A stretch of 5,799 nucleotides of DNA from CAZGSG01 sp964528095 (lineage in GTDB: Bacteria; Bacteroidota; Bacteroidia; Chitinophagales; Chitinophagaceae). A program made the translations under genes and the position numbers. The stretch covers positions 1 to 5,799 of the forward strand of contig CAZGSG010000369.1 of the NCBI GenBank assembly GCA_964528095.1, written 5' to 3'. Every line of letters starts with the position of its first letter. Within the stretch, counting starts at the first letter, position 1. Below, piece by piece: positions 1 through 5,033 of this stretch. Under the pieces are notes generated by a model, which saw nothing but the letters and a program-made list of their open reading frames with translations, searched no databases and was not told the DNA's origin.

Positions 1-391
1 CAGGTGAGGAACTGGTAGCCTGGGGGTGTTTGGGCAGACCAGGATTTAATGCGGCATATTTCAAAAACATTTTTTTTACCAGTGTCGCATACTTTAATTC
101 GCCTGTCAGGTTATACAACACACCGCTGTTGAACATAAGCATATAGTTAGCCTTATGCCTGTCGTGCGTATATCCTCCTGCAGGGTCTTTAGGAAATGGC
201 ACATCAATATCTTTTCCAATAGAAGCATCCACTTCTTTTTTTATCTCATTATAAGAAACAGAAAGTAAGGGATACCTGGCCAGGTCTTTTTTTACGGACA
301 ATGCTTCTGTCCTGGTAAAAAAAGTAAGCGGGTGTTGCGCATTAATCAACACGGGTAATAATAACAGGCATATCGTTCTTAATAAGCGCAT
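1..391 (-). CDS. PL17-type oligoalginate lyase, N-terminal part (cut by window edge)
   Basis: This gene is read on the minus strand from ATG at 391-389 and runs off the left edge, leaving 130 codons. Residues 1-18 form a Sec signal peptide: Arg residues at 2 and 5, a Leu-rich core, and probable cleavage after INA before QHP. Cys8 sits too early and without a lipobox context, so a lipoprotein is unlikely. The mature start matches the N-terminal alpha-helical alginate_lyase domain of PL17 enzymes such as Alg17C: DVPFPKDPAGGYTHDRHKAN (63-82), then the GVLYNLTGELKYA stretch (90-102) and LPKHPQ (119-124). PL17 enzymes are exolytic and release unsaturated uronate monomer from alginate oligomers, usually in the periplasm. 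The catalytic Tyr/His residues and the heparinase II/III-like C-terminal domain lie beyond the edge, so activity cannot be judged here. It lies 149 bp downstream of the SDR gene on the same strand, so the two may be cotranscribed. No Shine-Dalgarno sequence is seen. A related heparinase II/III-like lyase is the main alternative. Confidence 0.85.
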   Translation of the reverse strand, partial: MRLLRTICLLLLPVLINAQHPLTFFTRTEALSVKKDLARYPLLSVSYNEIKKEVDASIGKDIDVPFPKDPAGGYTHDRHKANYMLMFNSGVLYNLTGELKYATLVKKMFLKYAALNPGLPKHPQATSSSP

Positions 392-431
392 ACTAATTAA
401 CTATGAATTGACGCTCGGTTAATGAGAAGTT

Positions 432-448
432 CAGGGTCCTGGGTCCAG
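432..448. repeat. Two overlapping 10-bp palindromes / GGGTCC 7-bp tandem
   Basis: CAGGGTCCTG (432-441) and CTGGGTCCAG (439-448) each have matching 4-bp arms around a central GT, and they overlap by three bases. Read another way, GGGTCC is repeated with a 7-bp period (434-439 and 441-446). The block lies 41-57 bp upstream of the PL17 start codon. It could be a protein-binding site in the leader or part of a dispersed intergenic repeat; the sequence alone does not decide. Confidence 0.4.
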
Positions 449-450
449 TA

Positions 451-483
451 GTTTAGTAGTCTTTCTAACAGAAGAAACTAAAC
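451..483. other. Stem-loop in the SDR-PL17 spacer
   Basis: GTTTAGT (451-457) pairs perfectly with ACTAAAC (477-483). Inside, TTCT (463-466) pairs with AGAA (470-473) around an AAC loop, giving a two-part hairpin with a small internal loop. Transcribed from the minus strand it would sit in the PL17 leader or the SDR-PL17 intercistronic RNA. No T-run follows it on either strand, so it does not look like an intrinsic terminator. A processing or mRNA-stabilising hairpin is possible, as is chance in AT-rich DNA. Confidence 0.35.
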
Positions 484-540
484 ACATTCAAATCTTCAAA
501 AAAAGAGCTGCCGGACTTCGAACCCTAAACTGTAAACTTC

Positions 541-1296
541 CTAGGAGAAATATCCTCCCCCATTGATCTCAACACTTTCCCCATTGATAAAAGAAGAAGC
601 ATCACTGGCCAGGTACAGAACAAGATCAGCCACTTCTTTGGCTTCACCTTCCCTGCGCAGGGGTGTTGCCGCGGCCACATTGGTCCTTACCTCGGGCTTT
701 GTAAAAATGTTGTGGAAATTAGTATTGATCATACCGGGAGAAACACAATTCACCCGGATCCCTTTTGGTCCCAGCTCTTTTGCAAGCCCGCGTGTCATGG
801 TCAATACACCGCCTTTGGCCGTTGCATAGGCAAGAGCCCCTCCGCCGCCGCCATCTCTTGCAGCCTGTGAAGAAAAATTCACGATCGCGCCTCCTGCATT
901 CATATAAGGCACAACAGCCCTTGTTACCAGGTAAGCAGACTTAAGATTTACATTGATCACGGTATCCCAGAATTCTTCATCGAGGTCAGCGAGTGGTTTT
1001 CTTCCCATAATGCCGCCTGCTACATTTACCAGTACATTTATTGTATCACCATAGGCGCTTACACAAGCGTCAACCAGTTTTTTCACCTCGGCTGCTTTTG
1101 TTACATCGGCCTGCACTGCAATAGCTTCGTTGCCTGCTGCCGTGATCAGGCTGATCGTCTCATCTGCCATTTCTTTATTGTTCAGATAATTCACACAAAC
1201 TTTTGCACCTGCAGCAGCCAATGCGATAGACACCTGTCTGCCGATATCCCTGGAACCTCCGGTAACGATCGCGATTTTTCCTTTCAATGAATACAT
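541..1296 (-). CDS. SDR-family oxidoreductase, probable DEH reductase of alginate catabolism
   Basis: This is a complete 251-residue classical short-chain dehydrogenase/reductase, the usual length for the family, and is cytoplasmic with no signal peptide. The Rossmann cofactor motif is TGGSRDIG (12-19), with Asp17 where the classical TGxxxGxG pattern has Gly. NVAG (91-94) replaces the usual NNAG. The catalytic residues are present: Asn117, Ser143, Tyr157 and Lys161 (YATAK). A run of five glycines (149-153) lies between the catalytic Ser and Tyr. The C-terminus carries the family's INGESVEINGG cofactor/oligomer segment. Beside PL17 and PL6 lyases, the likely reaction is NAD(P)H-dependent reduction of DEH to 2-keto-3-deoxygluconate, the role of SDR reductases in known alginate pathways. 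Arg16 beside Ser15 fits NADPH use but does not prove it. A FabG-like reductase or another sugar dehydrogenase remains possible, since substrate choice rests on context. It is divergent from the LacI gene; the ATG at 1296 is supported by the motif's distance from the N-terminus. Confidence 0.85.
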   Translation of the reverse strand: MYSLKGKIAIVTGGSRDIGRQVSIALAAAGAKVCVNYLNNKEMADETISLITAAGNEAIAVQADVTKAAEVKKLVDACVSAYGDTINVLVNVAGGIMGRKPLADLDEEFWDTVINVNLKSAYLVTRAVVPYMNAGGAIVNFSSQAARDGGGGGALAYATAKGGVLTMTRGLAKELGPKGIRVNCVSPGMINTNFHNIFTKPEVRTNVAAATPLRREGEAKEVADLVLYLASDASSFINGESVEINGGGYFS

Positions 1297-1309
1297 AGAT
1301 AGATTATAA

Positions 1310-1321
1310 TTAAACGGTTAA
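1310..1321. promoter_or_regulatory. CG-centred imperfect palindrome close to the SDR start
   Basis: TTAAACGGTTAA is a 12-bp palindrome with one mismatched pair and a central CG, the layout LacI-family operators usually have. It ends 14 bp or more upstream of the SDR ATG, where a bound repressor would block transcription. Its arms differ from the CCGG-flanked sites at 1575-1602, so binding by the same regulator is doubtful. Confidence 0.2.
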
Positions 1322-1348
1322 AATAAATAGCTGTAAGATCAACTACGG

Positions 1349-1390
1349 ATAAGGCCGGGGAGCTGCCTGTTGTAAAAGAATAGGCCTTAT
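1349..1390. repeat. 8-bp perfect inverted repeat with 26-nt loop
   Basis: ATAAGGCC (1349-1356) and GGCCTTAT (1383-1390) are exact reverse complements separated by 26 nt. A third GGCCTT lies at 1399-1404. The centres of the three boxes are 32 and 16 bp apart. The block lies 53 to 108 bp upstream of the SDR start, so it could be a leader hairpin or a set of binding sites for that side. It is not followed by a T-run. Confidence 0.35.
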
Positions 1391-1549
1391 AAAATGATGG
1401 CCTTGTGATCTTTCCTGTTTTTTCTCTACTTCGGCAAGCTTTCCATTGTAATATTAGGATGAATTAGCCGCAAGCGATTTTTTCCTGGATTTTAAAATCT
1501 TAAATATTCTGCCAATTTTCTGAATAAATTGAGATAAAATCGACATTCC

Positions 1550-1577
1550 TTGATGGTTATCTAAAAATTTAGCTCCG
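1550..1577 (+). promoter_or_regulatory. Weak candidate promoter for the LacI-PL6 operon
   Basis: TTG (1550-1552) is followed after 17 bp by TAGCTCCG (1570-1577), which shares the TA, the fifth-position T and the final G with the Bacteroidota -7 element TAnnTTTG. The spacing is near the low end of the expected range and the match is partial. If real, its -7 element and start site would overlap the tandem operator, fitting repression by occlusion. Other AT-rich words nearby could serve equally well. Confidence 0.25.
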
Positions 1578-1602
1578 GCAACGTTACCGGCAACGCTGCC
1601 GG
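1575..1602. promoter_or_regulatory. Tandem overlapping LacI-family operators
   Basis: Site 1, CCGGCAACGTTACCGG (1575-1590), and site 2, CCGGCAACGCTGCCGG (1587-1602), are both 16-bp palindromes with a single mismatched pair. Both are centred on CpG, and they share the CCGG at 1587-1590. The unit therefore repeats with a 12-bp period. CG-centred palindromes with AACGTT-like cores are the standard operator form for LacI-family proteins, whose hinge-helix Leu inserts at the central step. The downstream regulator has that Leu (residue 57). The block ends 50 bp before the LacI start codon, a suitable position for autorepression of the LacI-PL6 operon. The assignment to this regulator is inferred from proximity and symmetry. 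Confidence 0.75.
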
Positions 1603-1652
1603 TATTTCCGTAATCTTCTTTAACTTACTTTTAGTCCCTGACGCTGCACCAT

Positions 1653-2690
1653 ATGAATAAACCTGCTACTATTAAAGACATTGCCCGGCAATTGAACATT
1701 TCCCTTTCAACTGTATCCCGTGCTATGCGCAATGCCCCCGATGTAAACGTGGATACCAAAAGAGCTGTAATGGCGCTTTCAGAGGAACTTAACTACCAGC
1801 CCAACAAACTCGCGCTTAGTCTGAAACAAAAACAAACCCATAATATCGGCGTGATCGTTCCCAATCTTGATTATGTAATTGCCACTATGGTAAAAGGGAT
1901 CGATGAAGTTGCGCTCGAAGCTGGTTATACCGTAATGGTTTGCCAGAGCAATGAATCATTCGGTCGCGAACTGGTAAATACCCGGAGATTGCTCGATAGT
2001 CTTGTTGATGGATTTATTATCTCCGTGTCAAGTGAAACCAAGGTCTTCGATCACCTGAAAAAAATACAGGAGAAACAAATGCCGATGGTGGTTTTTGACA
2101 GGGTCACCCCTTTTCTTAAAGCGCCCTGTGTGCGGATTGATAATGAAGACGGAGGATTTCAGGCTACAGAACATTTGATCGAACAGGGATATAAACGCAT
2201 CGCCATTCTTGCGGGGCCAAAAAATCTCGGCATCAGCAATCACCGGCTGGAAGGTTATTTAAAAGCATTAAAGAAATATAAAATGAAACCCGATGATGAC
2301 CTGATCATCAATTGCGATTTTAACCAGCAATACGCTTATATCGCTACGCAGGAATTACTGAGCATGAAAAAAAGACCGGACGCCATCTTCACCATTAGCG
2401 ACCGTATGGCTATCGGCGCTATGCTGGCCATCAAGGAAAAAGGATTGAAAATGCCCCAGGATATCGGCCTCGTGGGTTTTAATAACGAACCCGTTGTGAG
2501 CCTTGTAACTCCCCAGATCTCCAGTGTAGATCAGCCTGCTTTCGAATTGGGCAAAATAGCCGGTAAGCTTTTTATAGAAACAGTTCATAATAATACGGAT
2601 ATGAGCGAGGTGGAAGAAGTGTTGAAACCCAAACTCATTATTCGGGAATCTTCTTTGCGCATAACGCCTAAAAATGGCCGTCTAAAATAA
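1653..2690 (+). CDS. LacI-family transcriptional regulator
   Basis: This complete 345-residue protein has the standard LacI/GalR length and layout. The helix-turn-helix is at residues 6-25 (TIKDIARQLNISLSTVSRAM), with Leu18 and Ser19 at the positions that set base specificity in LacI. The hinge helix at 49-57 (QPNKLALSL) keeps Asn51 and Leu57, the minor-groove intercalating Leu. The periplasmic-binding-protein-like effector domain starts at NIGVIVPNL (64-72). It includes NHRLEGY (196-202), whose Arg usually contacts the sugar ligand, and GFNNEP (275-280) in place of the GFDD-type motif. SSVDQP and the segment after it (290-310) form the usual dimer-side end. Its effector is unknown; a pathway intermediate such as KDG or DEH is a reasonable guess. 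It stands 6 bp ahead of the PL6 gene and downstream of tandem operators, so autoregulation together with PL6 is likely. No Shine-Dalgarno sequence precedes the ATG; that start places the helix-turn-helix at the normal N-terminal distance. Whether it represses or activates cannot be read directly. Confidence 0.93.
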   Translation: MNKPATIKDIARQLNISLSTVSRAMRNAPDVNVDTKRAVMALSEELNYQPNKLALSLKQKQTHNIGVIVPNLDYVIATMVKGIDEVALEAGYTVMVCQSNESFGRELVNTRRLLDSLVDGFIISVSSETKVFDHLKKIQEKQMPMVVFDRVTPFLKAPCVRIDNEDGGFQATEHLIEQGYKRIAILAGPKNLGISNHRLEGYLKALKKYKMKPDDDLIINCDFNQQYAYIATQELLSMKKRPDAIFTISDRMAIGAMLAIKEKGLKMPQDIGLVGFNNEPVVSLVTPQISSVDQPAFELGKIAGKLFIETVHNNTDMSEVEEVLKPKLIIRESSLRITPKNGRLK

Positions 2691-2696
2691 TTATAT

Positions 2697-4979
2697 ATGA
2701 TCCGACTAGTCTTATTGAAATGTTTATTGTTGCTGACAGCATCCGCTATGGCCGGAACGATTGTGGTAAACAATATTGATGAGTTGAATGCCGCGAATAA
2801 AAAAGCGCAACCCGGTGATATCATTATCCTGAAAAATGGCGAATGGAAAGATGTCATCATCCGGTTGAATTGCACTGGCACTGCCGCCAAACCAATTGTA
2901 TTCAAAGCCGAAACTCCCGGCAAAGTACTGATCACCGGCAATTCGCAGCTCAGGCTCGGTGGAACCTATATCACTGTAGAAGGATTGAATTTTATAAATG
3001 GTTATAGCGGCGACAACAAAGCCGTAATAGATTTCAGGATCGACAGTAAACAACTTGCCAATCATTGCCGGGTTACCAATACGGTGATAGACGATTTTAA
3101 TAATCCCAAACGGATGGATGATAATAACTGGGTCTCTTTTTCCGGTAAGAACAACCGACTGGACCACTGCAGTTTCCGGAATAAAAAGAATATGGGTGTA
3201 CTACTTGCCGTTATTCTTGATGATGACAGAAGCAGGGAGAATTTCCATTCTATCGACCATAATTATTTTGGCAGAAGGATACCGCTGGCATCCAATGGTG
3301 GTGAGATCATTCGTGTAGGCGTATCACAACATTGCCAGTTCAATTCCAATACGCAGATCATCGATAATTATTTTGAAGAATGTGATGGCGAAACAGAGAT
3401 CGTATCGATCAAATCAGGCTCCAATATGGTGCGTGGCAATCTTTTTTACGCGTCACAGGGTGGCGTGGTGCTCCGGCATGGTGATAATAATACCGTGGAG
3501 AACAATCTCTTTTATGGTAATTACAAGGAGGGAACCGGCGGTGTTCGGGTGATCAATGCCGGTCAATGGGTGGTAAACAATTTCTTTTATGCATGCCGCG
3601 GTATCGATTTCAGGTCACCGCTTTCATTGATGAATGGCATCCCCAACTCCCCCGCTTTCCGTTATGTGCAGGTAACCGACGCGGTGATCGCCAACAATAC
3701 ATTCTATGATTGTTCACCTGCTTCTTTTTGTGAAGGCAGTGATACAGAAAGAACGCTCCCTCCTGCAAGCAGCGTTATTGCCGACAATATTTTTTATAAT
3801 CAAAAGGATACGGCGATCTACAGGATCTTTGATGATATCAGTGGCATTTCTTTCCGTGGAAATGAAGTGAGCAACAGGATTCCACAACAACTGGAAAACG
3901 GATTTATTAAAACTTCCCTATCGGTACAAAAGAACGATAACCGCCCATTCCCTGTTTCCCAATCCAATAATACCAAAACCGCGGGCGATGCTTTACAGCA
4001 GGCGGCAATCAAACGACTGGGGCATACACTGGCAAACAGGCCAGGTTTTACGGACCTGCAATTGATAAAAAAAATACAGGCCAATGCTTTTACCGCATGT
4101 GGAGCGGGCTGGTTTAAGAAAACCCCAATCCCTTCAAAAAAAGCGACAGCCGTAAACTGTGCAACAATTGAAGATATCTACCGGCAGTTACAAACAGCAG
4201 ACCCTGTAGTTATCAACCTGACGGCGAAAAGTTACACATTGTCCGCACCATTTGTTATAACCAAGCCTGTAACCTTTACCAGCAGCAGCAAGACGCCAGT
4301 TCTTATCAACACGGGAAATATACAAAGTGTTTTTATCCTAGCAGGCAATGGGCGACTCAGCTTAAAACAACTCCAGGTCAATGGCAGTGGAATAAAGGCC
4401 GGCCAGTTTATTTCCAACGACAGCAGCGGTGCTTCCAATCATTATAATCTTGAACTGAACCATCTTTCACTTACAGGCCTGGATCGCGCAAATGGCTGTG
4501 GAAATATCTTTTTTGCATACAAATACATGGTGGCAGACAGTATCGTGATCAGGAATAGTTCTTTTGTAAATAACAATTGTAATGGATTCCTGTTAAATGA
4601 TGAAAAAGATAACAAAGGCTATTACAGCGCGGAGAAAATAGTGATCACCGGTAATACTTTCACGAGCCAGAACGGCATATTGCTTGATATATACAGGGGC
4701 GGCAATGACGAAAGCACGATGGGGCCTAATCTCCGGTTCAGCAATAATAAGATAACAAACAGTGTTGCTCCGGGCAATGAAGCCTTGATCCGCTTAACAG
4801 GCGTACAGGTAAGCAATCTTGCAGGAAATCAATTTTTAAAAAGCAATGCCGGTAGTACACTGGTACTTTATAAAGACGCGCTTCGCGCAAGACATTTGTT
4901 TGAGAAGAATACCGTGACCGGATCAGGTAATATTGAAAAAGACAGGTTCGTAATGGAAAATAATAATACTATACAATAA
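2697..4979 (+). CDS. Secreted two-domain PL6 alginate lyase
   Basis: This 760-residue exported polysaccharide lyase belongs to family PL6 (chondroitinase B / alginate lyase). Residues 1-19 are a Sec signal peptide with likely cleavage after SAMA. An N-terminal parallel beta-helix (about 20-400) carries recurring turn motifs such as IIDNYFEEC, MVRGNLFYA, TVENNLFYG and VIANNTFYD. The active site is intact: Asn200 in SNGGE, Glu232 and Glu234 in the GETE segment, Lys239 in SIKSG and Arg260 in LRHG. The spacing Glu-Glu-Lys-Arg (2, 5 and 21 residues) equals that of chondroitinase B Glu243, Glu245, Lys250 and Arg271, the calcium ligands, catalytic base and acid. After a linker (about 400-485), a second beta-helix-like domain (about 485-760) has turns such as ITGNTFTSQ and LAGNQFLKS, as in two-domain PL6 enzymes like AlyGC. 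Location beside PL17 and the SDR favours alginate over dermatan sulfate. It cleaves by beta-elimination outside the cytoplasm. Whether it prefers poly-G, poly-M or mixed blocks is not visible. Its ATG is 6 bp after the LacI stop. Confidence 0.93.
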   Translation: MIRLVLLKCLLLLTASAMAGTIVVNNIDELNAANKKAQPGDIIILKNGEWKDVIIRLNCTGTAAKPIVFKAETPGKVLITGNSQLRLGGTYITVEGLNFINGYSGDNKAVIDFRIDSKQLANHCRVTNTVIDDFNNPKRMDDNNWVSFSGKNNRLDHCSFRNKKNMGVLLAVILDDDRSRENFHSIDHNYFGRRIPLASNGGEIIRVGVSQHCQFNSNTQIIDNYFEECDGETEIVSIKSGSNMVRGNLFYASQGGVVLRHGDNNTVENNLFYGNYKEGTGGVRVINAGQWVVNNFFYACRGIDFRSPLSLMNGIPNSPAFRYVQVTDAVIANNTFYDCSPASFCEGSDTERTLPPASSVIADNIFYNQKDTAIYRIFDDISGISFRGNEVSNRIPQQLENGFIKTSLSVQKNDNRPFPVSQSNNTKTAGDALQQAAIKRLGHTLANRPGFTDLQLIKKIQANAFTACGAGWFKKTPIPSKKATAVNCATIEDIYRQLQTADPVVINLTAKSYTLSAPFVITKPVTFTSSSKTPVLINTGNIQSVFILAGNGRLSLKQLQVNGSGIKAGQFISNDSSGASNHYNLELNHLSLTGLDRANGCGNIFFAYKYMVADSIVIRNSSFVNNNCNGFLLNDEKDNKGYYSAEKIVITGNTFTSQNGILLDIYRGGNDESTMGPNLRFSNNKITNSVAPGNEALIRLTGVQVSNLAGNQFLKSNAGSTLVLYKDALRARHLFEKNTVTGSGNIEKDRFVMENNNTIQ

Positions 4980-5033
4980 CTCATTATCGCCTGTTCCCGC
5001 ATCTTATTACATAATAAAGGAAGAATTGATTTT
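4980..5033. terminator. Convergent intergenic gap with weak AT-rich hairpin
   Basis: The 54 bp between the PL6 stop and the end of the convergent transporter gene contain TTATTA (5004-5009) and TAATAA (5012-5017) as an all-A/T inverted repeat with a 2-nt spacer. A T6 run follows at 5030-5035. Reading on the plus strand, this could be a poor intrinsic terminator. The stem has no GC pairs, its loop is too tight unless inner pairs open, and the T-run is not adjacent. Termination is expected here from the gene layout more than from the sequence. Confidence 0.2.

Larger units (their letters stand above)
392..540. other. Intergenic spacer between the SDR gene and the PL17 gene
   Basis: This 149-bp stretch separates two minus-strand genes. 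It contains no ORF of useful length. It holds a pair of overlapping palindromes with a GGGTCC tandem (432-448), a 33-nt stem-loop (451-483), and an A7 run (498-504), which is T7 on the coding strand, next to a tRNA T-loop-like word (513-525). I see no convincing Bacteroidota promoter (TTG then TAnnTTTG) and no strong GC-rich hairpin directly before the T-run. Whether PL17 has its own promoter or is read through from the SDR gene is therefore open. Confidence 0.6.
1297..1652. promoter_or_regulatory. Divergent regulatory region between the SDR and LacI genes
   Basis: These 356 bp separate divergently read genes and should hold promoters for both. Every ATG on either strand that I followed is closed by a stop within a few codons, so no small protein is supported. 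The region is AT-rich except for two GC-rich patches. One is the AAGGCC/GGCCTT inverted repeat around 1349-1404; the other is the tandem operator at 1575-1602. Other points are a 12-bp perfect palindrome GATTTTAAAATC (1488-1499) and a CG-centred imperfect palindrome next to the SDR start (1310-1321). I found no clear full-consensus Bacteroidota promoter for the SDR side. Confidence 0.7.

Noticed and set aside
513..525. A tRNA gene ending in the SDR-PL17 spacer
   Set aside because: The T-stem pairs poorly (only two Watson-Crick pairs and wobbles), there is no CCA, and the sequence where the tRNA 5' part would lie is SDR coding sequence. At most it is a fragment.
563..829. Plus-strand open frame of 88 codons
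   Set aside because: It lies wholly inside the SDR gene on the opposite strand and has no recognisable domain.
1259..1267. CCGGTAACG inside the SDR gene, matching an operator half-site
   Set aside because: It is a half-site only, and its bases encode the conserved VTGG of the cofactor motif, so protein constraint explains it.
2585..3167. Minus-strand open frames across the LacI-PL6 junction and the PL6 5' part
   Set aside because: They overlap the well-supported LacI and PL6 genes and show no domain; they are shadows of real coding sequence.
4980..5033. Strong bidirectional terminator between the convergent genes
   Set aside because: The only inverted repeat is all A/T with a 2-nt spacer and is separated from the T-run; it is kept only as a weak candidate.
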